NCBI GenBank assembly: GCA_030770545.1 | Contig: CM061102.1 | Location: 14,500,501-14,564,500 of the forward strand | Direction of reading: 5' to 3' | From: Macropodus opercularis | Lineage: Eukaryota > Chordata > Actinopteri > Anabantiformes > Osphronemidae | Length of the DNA stretch: 64,000 nt | Part shown: positions 1-12,800 of the stretch, in pieces | Layout of the letters: each line of letters opens with the position of its first letter | Numbering within the stretch: position 1 is the stretch's first letter | Notes under the pieces: model-generated | Told to the model about the DNA's origin: nothing | Seen by the model: the letters and a program-made list of their open reading frames with translations, nothing else | Database searches by the model: none | Translations under genes and position numbers: made by a program

Positions 1-2489
1 CCATGTACATTTTTTATGAGAGACAGATTTTAATCTGCACCAGGACATGGAGTTATAAACTAAATCTTGATAGACAGGCTCTTAGATAATGCATAACATT
101 ACTGTATTTAAGTAATGTACAACGATTAACTGACTTAACAATGAATCAAACTTGTGGTCTTTGATTGGTCATTTATTTAATCATTCATTGGTAACTGTGC
201 TACATTGTGACCTTTGATTAAATGTTATATGTCCACAAAAAGTTATCAGAAGCAGGAAGAAGTAATAAAAGGAAACACTTACCACATCGTTGCAACATAA
301 AATCATAGTTGCATCAAAGACAGAATATGTATTGTGATCAAATGCAGAAATTTCACTGACAAGACTGGCAGAACACCCTTTTGAAAACTATTCTTTGCCA
401 TGGAAACAAAACTATATGACCTACTGTAATTTACCCCAGGAATTCATCTCTCAAACACAGCGTGCTATTACAAATGAAAGGCTGGTAAAATGCTGGCAGT
501 AAATTGTTTAGGGTCTCATTGTGCCACACTCGTGGAGAGAAATTCATTTGCCTTTCCTCTTGAGTTAAACTACCAGGTCTCCTCAGCTGCGATATTAGAC
601 TTGCCAAGCTTATGTGCTCAGACTGCGAACGGCAAAAGATATCTGGAAAATACACATTTCCTATCTGTAATGGCTTAAGTTGTACTTAGTAATTATATCT
701 TAAGTCATTTCCTGAAGCACTATGTTTTGTGACACACCATTCGCCTCTTCTGTAAACATAGCCCATCTTCCATCTAAGAGCTTCTCAGATCTACAGTCTG
801 TAAACCGGCCTTGAGTAGCAATGAAGTAGTAGTAAAGTCATGAAATAAGTTTGGCAATGGAAGAGAAAAATCGACTTTTGATTAAAGAAAGTTGGAAGAC
901 AAGCTGATTGGTGCTGACATTCTCTGTCTGACCTTTCTGTTACACAAATTTGGGGTCACGCTTGGGCTCTTCGTTATTAGCTTCACTGTGTGATCCCACA
1001 TTTCCCTCCATTAAGCTCACTACCACTATGCTTAACCATCATCCTCTATTCCATCCATATCCATTTCTGCCGCACCCGGGCTCTTTACCCTACCAACCCT
1101 AATTGTAATTATGTTGATTTAACTTAGACACATGCGGCTCCCCTCCCTGCCATCTGAATGGAAGCTTATTAGTTGGAATATTTTTTTTAGATTTATTTAT
1201 TCCCATTTCTCAGGGTCCCTGTCGGCATTTCCAATTACTCTTGTCGTGCGGCTGTAATTGCCTCCATGCTAATGGCCGCCAGACAATCGTGCTAAATGAG
1301 GTGAGGCCGAGAGGCTAGGAGCCCGACTTCATTAAGAGCTAATGGGATTTTATAAGGGGGACTGAAGACCCAGCTCATCAAAAACAGGGAGATGGAAGGA
1401 AAACAAAACAGATGGAGGGGGGAGAGCCAAATCACAACTTGCCTGCTGCTTTTCCAGGCACTCTGATGAAAGAAAGAACAGGTTACCCTTCGTAGACTAC
1501 TATCTAATTATAGAGAATGACAATACAACTGAAAGAAGAAGTAATAGTGTAAAAATATACACATTGATAAACAGATACATGTTCATAATTCCTCTGGCTG
1601 CCCAGCGGAACATGAAAAGCAGTTATTTTTATATGCCTTGGGCTCTTGGACGCTGTGTCAAGGCAACTTTATTTTTTGGCAAAGAAACAGCATTAGATGT
1701 GTATAAATTATATATTTTTGAAGTGAGTGGACAGTTCTGTCCAAGTCCTCCCACGCTTTTCACACTTCATTTAGACAGAGGAACTTAGATGGGTGCAAAC
1801 ATAGATGGATGTGCTGGATGTGAATATGCAGCTTGAACGCAACAGGGGAAAAAAAAGCAATAATATGTAAATCTGCATATGGGTTGAAAGCTAAACAACG
1901 ACACAGAAACTTACCAGGTTTTGTCTAAGTGCTTATTCTTTCTGCTATATTTCTACTGTAATTACTGTGTAAATATGTGTTTCATTGGTAATGTGGTTTC
2001 CACCAAACAGGAACAGGAAGAATGCGAGTGCCTGTAATTGTAATCGAAGGGAAGATCTCCGTTCAGGCCACTAACCCAACGCCTAACTGACGTAATGATC
2101 CCGTACTGATCCGTCTGCCCTTGAAATGTGTTGAAAGGCAGCCATCCATCCTTGTGAAATTGTTCTTTTCCCCAGTGGAATATACTTACATCTACATTGT
2201 GCACTTTGCAGCTGAATGAACCGTTGCTCTATTCTTTCAGTTGCTGTGCCATCGCCAACTGACACACTCCGTCTGCAGTTGGTTTCAGCTCAGTGGCTGT
2301 TTCCGCTCCTGTAGATGAGGGGACTGCCAAATTGTTATCCTCTGGCCATCAGGTATCAGCAGGTCTCTAACTGGGAGCCCTTATATTTGTGTTAACTACT
2401 AGTTATTGAGCTATAACAAGAGTCCTTTCTTGACTTTTTCCATCACTGGCAAAGTCTCCAGTCTCAGGGCAACTGGAAGAACCCTGAGT
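1..2489. other. Non-coding 5' region, no gene seen
   Basis: I see no coding exon in this stretch. The short open frames lack recognisable protein similarity and conserved splice context. The only part that stands out is about 1080-1375, which is rich in TAAT/ATTA homeodomain-type cores and free of simple repeats; it is discussed as a possible conserved non-coding element. The stretch may lie upstream of pknox2 or inside a long first intron following an untranslated exon outside the window. Confidence 0.6.
1080..1375. promoter_or_regulatory. Candidate conserved non-coding element
   Basis: About 300 bp of complex, repeat-poor sequence with closely spaced homeodomain cores (for example CTGTAATTGCC and GCTAATGGCC) and balanced composition. 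This is unlike the flanking low-complexity DNA and resembles the enhancers usually found around developmental transcription factor genes. It is a composition and motif judgement only, with no alignment behind it. Confidence 0.25.
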
Positions 2490-3190
2490 ACGGAGAAACC
2501 TGGCACCAAGATTTTAGCACTTGATCCGATAAGTCATCCATGGATTGGACTTGTTTGTCCAGCACATCTAACAGATGCTCGACTAGGCTGAGGTCTGGGA
2601 AATTTGGAGGCCAAGTCAACACCTAAAACTTGTGTTGCTGCGCTCCTCGATCCATTCCTGAAGCATTTTTGATTTGTGGCAGGGCACATTATGCTTCTGA
2701 AAGAGGCTGCATTCATCAGGGAATTATTTGCTGATCTGTGTCTGTACAGCCTCATACACATCAAACTACCCTGTGCATTTTGACACATTCTATCAGAACC
2801 AGCTTTAACATCTTCTGCAGTTAGAGTTACAGTAGCTCGCCTGTTGGAGTGGATCACACAGGCCAGTTGTCTCTTCACCAGTTTTCCGTCCTTGGACCCC
2901 TTTTTAAAGATACTGTTCTGACCAGCACACACTGGCAGAACCCCTCAACAGCTGCAGTTTGGGGGGTGTTCTAACCCAGTCATCCACTGTTGTGATCACA
3001 TTTTTTGGCTCTTGTCAAACTCACTTAATTCCTTGCACTTACACCCCATTTATCCTGCTTTGAGGAAGAAGCAGTCGCTTGCTGTCAACATATCCTGCCC
3101 ACCACCAGGTGCCACAATGAAGAGATATTCAGTGTTACTCACTACACCAGCCAATGGTCATAATGTTATCTCTGACTGATGCATAGTTTA
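2490..3190 (-). mobile_element. Degraded Tc1-like transposon relic (internally deleted)
   Basis: On the minus strand this reads as a decayed Tc1-family transposase. A start ATG at 3049-3047 gives MGCKCKELSEFDKS, like the usual Tc1 N-terminus. Further on come SNRRATV and AGSDR, typical of the second helix-turn-helix region. After a break near 2735 the reading resumes in what corresponds to the C-terminal third, around the usual PNSPDLNP stretch (2560-2720). Stops, frameshifts and the missing central DDE part make it inactive. The right end near 3160-3185 resembles a terminal repeat (GGTCATAATGTTAT). No matching left terminus is visible, so the left side is probably truncated. Family assignment is from remembered Tc1 protein features. 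Confidence 0.75.
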
Positions 3191-3774
3191 ATTATCAATA
3201 TGAATTGATACAGAAAATTGTATAGGCATATGTCAGTCAAAATACTCCCTCAAACACTTTTACTACTACTTTTGCTACAATAACTACACCAGCTACTATG
3301 TATTGCTCAGTGATTACATCAGTTGCTTCCAAGCATTGATCAATGCTGAAAGTACGTTTTTCAAAACATATCAGAAACAAAGAAAAGCACATTTGGAAGT
3401 ATTGTCACTTTAAAGTATGCCTAATGTATTTTAAAGACCACAACTGTGTTGATGATATAATGCAACTTTGATAACTTTGAGTTGTTGCACACCTAACAGG
3501 ATTTAAGCAGCTCAAAAACAGCCAAGTTCTCTCCACTAAGTCAGATGCATCTAATCATGGCTGTGCAGTGTTTTTGTCCCTTAAAATCTCATTCAGGCTA
3601 TGCTGTTGGTGGGACAAAGGTTGTGGTTTTCAGTTTTTGGGCCTAGTAGGAACAGCTGTCCTACAGCTGCCATCTCCTGCTTGTGGAGGGGGGGGGGGTC
3701 GAAAACAATCCCAAACCCTCCTGGGTCAGAGCCCTGGTATGTCTCTGTGGCAACTAGACTGTGTTGGTGTGCGA

Positions 3775-3778
<4 letters not shown>

Positions 3779-3806
<28 letters not shown>
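3779..3806. repeat. (GT)14 microsatellite
   Basis: Fourteen uninterrupted GT units. They account for the Cys-Val-rich or Thr-His-rich frames on either strand here, which are not genes. Confidence 0.95.
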
Positions 3807-4915
3807 ACAGTATGTGTGGGGAGGAGTAGGGAGAACAATCTGGCCAACTGAGAGGCAGAATACTGGGGGTTGATCCTCGTCCGCTTTCAGTCCTGAGACT
3901 ATCCGCATTGACCATTTCCACAAGATACTATGGGACACAGCCAAAGTGTGTACTTTTCTTAAGAACTGCGTTCAAACCACACTGAGAAGAATATTATTCT
4001 GTGTCTCTCTTTTCCTCTAATTGCCCTCTAAGCTCAACACAGGGGAAGGGGGAAGCTCCCCGAATAGGGCAAGATGTTGAGAAAGGGTGAAAAAGTGAAA
4101 GGGTGGGGTGGGGACGCAGTGAAAAGAGAACGAGAACGTGAGTTTAGGAAGAAAGACGAGAGAGCAATGGTGAGAATTTGAAAGAAGACGAGGTGGGGGT
4201 AGCGGAGAGGGAAGGGCTCTGGAGATGGAAAAGAAGGGGTGGGGGGCAGGGGATGAATAGAAGAGGGAAAGTGGATATGTGGAGATACTTTGGCTTTGGC
4301 CCCATCAAAATAATGGTTGTCATGCTACCTCAACCCTCCTTCCTCTCCCTCTGTCTCTCTCACATTCTCAAAGGCTCTGTATTTTACCTTCAGAGCCCAA
4401 ACCTCTCAGACTGTTTAATCAAGTTCAGTACTTATTAAAAGCTGGTTTTTGTAACATTAAAAAAAGTATGTATTGTCTCAGAGGACTTATGTAAAGTTTG
4501 TTTTAAAGAATATGTGATTTCACTCTTTGCAGTGACTTAAAAATACATTAACTTTTGAACAGAAATTCAACAAAAGGGTCATTTGAAAGTTGTTACTGTC
4601 GTTTTTTTCAACTTTGATTTATATCCAAGATGCCTTTACTTACACTTTCCAGCCAGCGCATATTATTACAGTGGTTGCTCAGTCCTGGCAATTATCGTAT
4701 ACTGTAGATTCTCACACTTTAACTTGAAATTCTTGCGCCCACCAACCTTCTGTGCAAACACATTTGATAAAACAGCCTGAGTTTGTGTTGCGCGTGGTGA
4801 GAAGCTCCGTGCAGCACCGACTATTACAATAAGCTCGCAAGACAAAAGCACAGTAACAGGTGTTAGCTGTGACACATGAACAGTGTGCATTGGCTAATCA
4901 AGGTGTGAGGGAGGA

Positions 4916-4924
4916 GTGTGTGTG

Positions 4925-4969
<45 letters not shown>
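4916..4969. repeat. (GT)n microsatellite
   Basis: About 27 GT units with a single C-for-T interruption near 4931. Long, nearly pure arrays like this are usually length-polymorphic. Confidence 0.95.
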
Positions 4970-4971
<2 letters not shown>

Positions 4972-6589
4972 ACAACAGAGCCTTTTTATTGATATCAGCT
5001 GCATATATTTAAGTGTAAACTCCCCATGTTTTCAAAGCACAGTTACTTATAAAACTATTTGAAAAGGTGACTCATTTGAGACCTATAGCAAATTAGCTTT
5101 ATGCTCATATTTCTATGTAAATGTATGCCGTGACTATGAGAAACACATTCATTAACACCACACGTGTTTAAAGCATGTATGATATACAATTTTAGGATAA
5201 TGCTTGTAATGTTTTTGTAACATAGTTATAATATTTTAACTGAATTAGCCCAAATGTTTAATTTGTCCGAATGCTTTGTTTTATTGTTGACAGTCGGTTC
5301 ATAGCCTCTCAGGAGAAGCATCTTCATGTATGTGAACTTGTGCCGGCCTCGCTTCATTTCTATGGTAACCGGAACCTCACATCGGAAAGCAGTGAGTGAG
5401 TAAGTGAGTCTGGAGAAGCAACTTTTAATGTGCAAACTTTTCGAATGCAGCAAGTTCCTTCAGTGGTTAGCACACAGCTTTATCTCACAAACTGTTGGAG
5501 TGGATCCAGACTTTGGGCTCAAATGTGGGGGGAAAAAGCTGTTGTTGAACGAGCTCTTATTTTCGAAGCAGTCCAAATTAAATTAAAGTAAAAAAAAAAA
5601 AGATCTTGGGGGAGATCTGCAGGTATTTGCTTGTTTTCATTGCACCTTCTTCTCTTCTGACTGTGGTACTGAGGACTTGTGTGTCCATTTTTACACGCAA
5701 CAACATTCTAACATATGTTTAGCTTGTTGTGGGTTTCAGCTTCTACCGATGCGAGTGAACAAATTGGAAGGTTTTAGTGGGCGTGGCTTTGGTTAAGTTG
5801 GAAGAGTGAGTAGATTTGATTAACACTGTTGTCATAACAAGGTGTTTCTCTGTTTGACCTATTTATTTATATTTAAATGACACAATTAATGACTTTAAAT
5901 GACACTGACAAGAGACACATTTACAGGAAGAAGTTGTCAATGCAATATGAATAAAACCATATAATGATTACAATTATTTCTTGTATTTATTTACTTATTA
6001 ATTACATAAGCTGGGTTATGATAAGAAGATTGCTTTTTGAGTGGCTCAGTTGGTTTGATAGAATGTTAATGAACAATAGCATTTTGAAATAATTATTTTT
6101 TATAATTTTGACGGCTATCTTCCCAAAAGATTTGATACTATGACCTAGAATATTGATATAATTCCTACATAGAAATTTGACATATTACGTATAGTTACTA
6201 AAACTAAAAACGATAAAAAAAATTGTGTCGAACTGATCCACTCTTCAGATTCCTGGCTCCTGTTTGCCAAATAGCTCCTAGTTTGAAGTCTTAAAGTTTT
6301 TTTAATTTGAAAATGTCAGCCAGTCCGTCAGTGCACCAGTTAAAATATGAAAGACGCACAAAAGAGGCGTTGAATCTGAACGTGATATGTTCTTCCTCTT
6401 ACTCACAAGTGGGCCCTTTCTGGCCGGCTGATGACAGGAAAACACCAAACACAGAAGGGCTGGAAGGTGTTTCCATAGAAACAGACCTCATGTGAAAAGG
6501 TCACTGTGAGAGGTTTTTCTCTGAAAAAGGCAGGAGGATTACAGAAGGTGGGAGTCAGACAAGAACAAAAAAGCATCTTTTTTTTTTAT

Positions 6590-6960
6590 CCATCCGTTTT
6601 TATACGTTCCTCTTTCCCGCTAATGAATATTCTCACATTCTCACAATGATAAAAAAATGTAGGATTTAAATAGCCCAATTACATGGCGGCGAGCGGTGAG
6701 AGCCCCCTCTCTTTTTTTATTATTATTATTTCTTTATTCTCTTTTGAAGTTGGGAATTGAAAAGGCATAGTGGTCGACAGCCAGCGCGTCGCCTGAGCTT
6801 TGTGTTTCACTGCAGATACGTCGCCTGCCTGCCCCCTCAATCACTGGCAGCTCCTTTCTCTCTCCCCTCCCTCTCAAGTCATTTTAATTAAGTCAGTCTC
6901 ACTGGCATGGTAGGCAAAGATAATTGGAGAGGGTTTTTGGATGCCATTTACTCTAAATGA
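6590..6960. promoter_or_regulatory. Candidate conserved non-coding element
   Basis: A complex segment with homeodomain-type cores (CTAATGAATATT, CAATTACATGG, TTTTAATTAAGT, GATAATTGG) separated by GC-richer, motif-dense sequence. This pattern is common for enhancers near TALE homeobox genes. It also contains a short TTA run. The call is a motif and composition judgement, unaligned. Confidence 0.25.
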
Positions 6961-9658
6961 TGCCTGTTTCTTCCCATTCTTTCGCCTTTTCTCCAATCCC
7001 ACAGCTTCTGCCGCCACCCCTCCCCACCCACTTCCCATCTCCTGGCAAAGAGTTACCTATCTCCCCTCTCCTTCCCTTTTTTCTCCCCTTCCATCTTATA
7101 TTCAAATGTGAAATATGGATTAACCTCTTCTGTGTGGCTGAGGGGACGACTTCCTGTGAATTGCAAATTTTGGCCAACACTGCAATTTATTTGAAATGGC
7201 AAATCAGGGAAAGCAATTTACTGGAAATGAGGAGGTTCTTTGAACTTTCCTCCCTTTGAAAAAAGTTTGTGTTTTCTCTGTAGAACAAAATCTTATAGAA
7301 ATGTCTGTGCCATGCTTTAATGAAAAAGTACAATGCTGAGAAACAAGATGGGCTTTGATTCCAGACTTTATTTGTGTGAAGGAGGTGTTGGGAAATGCCT
7401 GAAATATCTTGAGGAAATTGGATGTTGTCAATGAAGTTCAGCTTTGCATTCATGTCACCATATTACTTCCACATGGTGGAAGCGGTTATGTATGTTAGAG
7501 GCACTATATATTTACTGATTACTGAATTGATTACTGATCTGAATTCAATGATAATATATGGGGTAAAAGAAATGTGTATTGAGCAACCTGTGTGAGTGAA
7601 AGGTGGAAGTACGTTTATACACATCGCCATGTTGCCAGCATGATCCCTGTTTCAATAGTCCACGCTTGTCAACCGCGTTGGTGATGTGCGCGAGTGTTAA
7701 GTGCGCGTGTGTGGGGCTCCCTCTATCAATCAAGTATGGTCTGGGCCCAGCTGCTGAAAGGGGGCTATAGTGGGCCACCCATCCAGTCGGGCGCTCTGGG
7801 GAGATCCAATGTCCTTAGTGCTTTAATGCACTCCAGATGTCGCTTCAGCCGAGAGAAACAGAGAGAGGGGAGCGGGTGGCAAAAAGGTGGAATGCGAGAG
7901 AGTGCAGTACCTCAAAGCAGACCTCAATCCAGTTCACTGGCTGAAGTAGCTCTGATTTGTCGTTCTCCTAAAGGGGAGGTTGTTGTTGATGCACCTGCAA
8001 TTTTATTCTGTTTCTTCAACATCTGAGCGTCCCCATAGAAACCATGACAAACGGCTTTTGTTTGTGCCTCCTGCGTGAATATGTGTATGCGTTCCTTGTC
8101 TGTGGCTTTGCCTTCCTCTAACGACATTTACGTATAACGGTAGCTTCACTTCCAGTTCATCTGTCGTCCTGTGTGTGTTTTGTGATGTTTGTACGGTGGA
8201 ATATTGCAGACGCACTGCTAAGAATCTGAGCTCATCAGTACAATAAAGCCACTGTAGTTCTTAGCGCAGTAAAGGCTATAGGGTAGGATGCAGGGTGTAG
8301 TGATGAGTCCATTTGTTTTCTTCTTCACCTCCAGTATACTGTACCTTGCATTACATTATTACATTCTTAGTTTTTTAAGTCCCTCCCACAGCTGCTGAAC
8401 ACATCCCTCCTCATCTCCCATCCTCTCAATGTACCTCTCTTCTGAATGTTCCTCCAAGAGCTTGAGCCTCTAAACTCTACTGTCGGCCTCTTTCTTCCTG
8501 TCCTTCTCCACTCCACCTCCGTCAGGTTTGCTCTATCCTGCTCCCCATGGCATTTCAGGGCAAATTTAATATGAGTTTGTTTGGCATTTCCGAGAATTCC
8601 ACTCAGCTGCCAGCTCTCTTTACGTCACTAAGACTAAGACAAACAGAGGCCGTCCAGCCAAGAGCAGCAAACACCGTGGATGTTGGCCTCCTTATTTGAT
8701 CTTTCATTTTCACTTTTCATTTCCTCACAATGGTGTGTAACAGGTCCCTCATATAGTGACTGATTTTTGCAGTGGGCATGTGTCTCATGATGCTTCCAGA
8801 TGTGCACAACAAAGGGGGTGATATACTGACGCTACAGTTTGCCTGGGCAAGGGAACAGTTCAGCAGATGAAAGACACATTACTGTGTTGGGAAGACGTCC
8901 AGCAGCACTGTTCACTCAGAGCTCACAGAAACCAGTGGGGTACTGGTATGACTGTCTACGGTCTGGATAAATCTGCTTACAAGTGGTCTTCATGGAACGT
9001 TTGCAAACACAAAGCCTTTCTCTAAAGTGTGGGGAGAAAAAAAAGTGACTCACTTATAGAATGTAGAGAAAGGCAGGAAGTGTAGTGCAGACGTATGGCA
9101 GCAGGTGTTCTGAAGTGATGAGAAATATTTGTCTCCGCCACAGAAGTTTGTTTCCAAAAGGGCAGAAGGCAGAGGGTTTGGTCACCGCCAGTGGCATCTT
9201 CAAAACCGACTGAAGCAGTGACATTCATGTTCAGCTGCTGTGGAGTGTAGGACAGTAGAAGTTTCAAAGCAACTGTATTTGCATAAATTAACTCAGTATA
9301 AACGAAAATAGTATATATATAATAAACATACAGTATTTTGTCCACTGCTTTGTCATATTAGAACTTTTACATTGATGTGGATCTACTTGCTTTGACCTTG
9401 AACAGCTTCTGCTCCAAGTACAATAACTATATCCCGACTAGTGTCGTTGCCAGATTGCCCTCTGCTTTGCATGCTCAAAGAGTCTGACCTGTCATTACTC
9501 TGACTGGGTTCCACACTGCCTTCTTGTTGTACATGCCAGTCTGCTTAGTCATCCTGTAGTTCTGTCTGGCCTGTGCCACTTCTTTTTTCAACAGACTTCT
9601 GCCTGTCTTGTCCCGCCAAGTCAAACCCAGAGCTCAGCTAACACTGCACATGTAGCAT

Positions 9659-9660
9659 CC

Positions 9661-9691
<31 letters not shown>

Positions 9692-9700
9692 ACGCACACA
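9659..9700. repeat. Poly-C run followed by (CA)n
   Basis: Nineteen consecutive C residues (9659-9677) run directly into about 11 CA units with one G interruption. A C-run of this length is prone to assembly length error. Confidence 0.95.
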
Positions 9701-9782
9701 AGCCACCCACCTGCTAATCCCCCTCCTATTAATCCCCCAGAACTCTCATTCAAATATTCCCTTCTGCTCAGCTCTGTGTCAA

Positions 9783-9803
9783 TGTGTGTGTGTGTGTGTG
9801 TGT
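9783..9803. repeat. (TG)n microsatellite
   Basis: About ten TG units, 80 bp downstream of the CA array at 9678-9700. The two arrays are complementary, so this short region could form a hairpin. Confidence 0.9.
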
Positions 9804-12800
9804 TTGTGTGGACCATGTAAAGTGATATTTCATAGTGAGATTTTCAACATACTTCCTCACAGGTGACATGACGTGAGAGCGATAAGTTGCTATTATACAG
9901 CAACGCTATTAATTGCAAACATGTCCTGTACTCACAGCCACAACAGACACAAACCACGATAACAGCAAAAACATATTATAGATATTATTGTTAGTGCTGA
10001 CATGGGACCACTCTTCAGAAAGGGTCTGTTTCAGAGTATACGTCGACAGTGGCATCGTCTCTGGATGGTGCGTTCAGGGTTCAGGGAATTTGGTGTTTAC
10101 ATTAAGGACTGTGACCTATGATGTTCTATTAATATGATTTTATTTTGATTGTTGTGATTTTTTTTATAGTACATGTTTACATACACCTGAATGCGCTTGA
10201 CTGTCTCTCATGCTGTGCATTAGCTGTGTTACCATAGTAACATCTTATTAATATAGTAAATACAGGTCTGTTCATGGGTTGCATGTGAAGCCCATGTCAA
10301 CTGAATCAGTGGAATGTTGAGTTGAGTTTTACTACATAGTGAGTGCATTTTGCCTTTTTCTGCTGACTGGAACCTTTCAGCTGTGCTGACATTTCCCTTG
10401 TTACTCTCGCTGCATCTTTTTCCATCAACAACATCAACACGAGTTCTTTCTGATATTATTGTGATTGTGGTGATATAGTCTCTGATGGTAACTTTAAGAT
10501 TGTTAAGGGGTTTGTGACTTTATGATTTTATGTATTCAGAAACTCTATATTGGTCTAATTTACTAACTTTAGATCAGGTCCAATATATCTCCATGACGCC
10601 AAGATCTCTGTCTTGTTTATTAATAATAAGGGCTAAGTTATCATTTTAGACATTAATGCTATGTCTTGCCGCACAATGTGCAGTGTTTGTCAAGCCACTG
10701 AATATGTGTCCTAATCAACTGTTGTCAACAGTTATCGAATGATAAACAGAATTTCTAGGAGACACAGAGGGACGTCGAGCTTAGCTTAACAAGGAACTGT
10801 GGCACCACCCTCAGGACAAACTTTAGAATCTTTACCCATAGTATAATGAGGTAGTATTCAACAGTAGGTATATTTGACATGTATTCACTGTATAGGCATT
10901 AATCAATTTAATTTTAATTGCAATAATTCGAAATGTACAAATCTGTTGAAATCTACAGCATTACAGCAACTAACTACAGCAATTAACCTGACATCATTGC
11001 CTTGAACTAAAGTTATTATTTAACTGTAGCTTCACACAAAATATAATGCCAGAAAAAAAGTGAATGATTTTATTCTGTAAGGGGTTGAAATTCAAATGAG
11101 CCACCTTGCATTGTGTTTCATCTCCCCCTGCCATTAGGTCAGGTTGTTTCAGAGCATTCCTCTTCCTGATCTGGTCACTCAGTGCGATAAAACAGTATCC
11201 ATTAAAAAAAAAAACAATATCGGGAACCTTGCAGATACATCAGCAGATAAGTTACATTTTTGTGTGCCAGTGCAGATGACAGGCGAGAGAGGAAAGGATG
11301 ACTTAAGGTGTTGGGCAGTGGGGGTGGGGGGCGGAGTTTAGGAGCCGATGGAAAGAGAAACAGAGCAAAGTGTCTGGGAGGGATTCAGCGGGGAAACTCT
11401 TGTAGATTACATTTCCTCTCTGTGAGCTCAGCCAGTCCAATTTCAGCCGGAATTTTTCTATCCTCTGTGTTTTGATGATTATCAGCTCAGCAGAGGAAAC
11501 TCTTCTCCTGTGTATGTGTGTGTGTGTGTGTACGTGTGATGAAGGCACGACATAGACAGTTGGCCCAGGCCGCTTTCAACATCGAAATGAATTAGCTGTT
11601 ACTTTTGCTGAACTCAGCTGAGTAGTTCACAAGGCTGCATGCTTATATGTGCACAGTTCAGTTTCTGTTAATGAAGATAATTATGGCACTATTGATTGAG
11701 CAGTATGGTCCATGTGTTGATAAAACATTCTCTTCTAGATAAAGGTGTAAAGTAGATCTTTTGCCTCATGTTGTCACTATTTAGTCAACCTGCAGCTCTA
11801 AGCATATCTAGTTTCAGTTTTAGCTCTGTGGCTGACTGCCTCTTTTCTTTTTCTTTTTTTTGGTGCCAGTGTATCCAAGAGTGTGACCCACGTGAGCTCA
11901 TACGTCATACGTAAATGAAGACACGATCATGAGGTCAAATGTGTCTTGGCCAGGTTACTTTCCATTCTCATTATTCTCAGCTGCATTGTGTCCTTTGTGT
12001 TGAATCATAAATTGCATCGTTAACACACTAATATATGTTAGTTTACAGTATGTTGCTGAATATCAGATTGTTAGCATTGTTATTGCAGATGCTACAGTAC
12101 TACTACAGTTGTACATTGACTAACTAAGCATTTCACTTATTGCTATAGTGTGGCTGACTAAGATGTGTTTGGACAATGCTGGATTTGTGGCACATTACAT
12201 CGTAGCCTTAGTAATGACATGAATTGATGGTTGGCTTTGGCCTGTCTCTGGATTTTTCTTTGTCAAGAAGGAGATTAAATATCTCCAGACACATTTCTTC
12301 AGATTCACATGCTATTGAACATCTTCTCATCCCTGGTTCTCTGAGCCTTTCGCACATACAGAAGCTGTTTCTGTGCTATTTTTGTTTGGTGAAGGGGAGC
12401 GTAATGTTGGCACACTCCTCCCATCCTCCTCTTCCCAGGAGCATGTGCCTGCTGTGTGTGTGTGCGTGCAATTGTGTGTGTGTGTGTTGGTTTTAGGAAA
12501 TAATGCGGTGCCAGTTTGTAAATTTATCTTTGACACAGCTGAATCAAAAATAAGTTCTGTGAAGCAGGGCTGACAACCACTTGGTTATGTAGGATGACAG
12601 ACGCAACTGTAGCCAATGAGAAACTGGTTTTGGCACAACTAGTATGCAAATTTCTTTGATTATTGCAAATTATGTGGCACAATAATCAATCAAGAAACCA
12701 CTTTAATGAATATGCATTGATTTCATTCTTGGGCCTAAACTCATTCAATAATAGTTCAGTATCATCATGTATCCAAATATAATTTTACACAATCTGAAGG

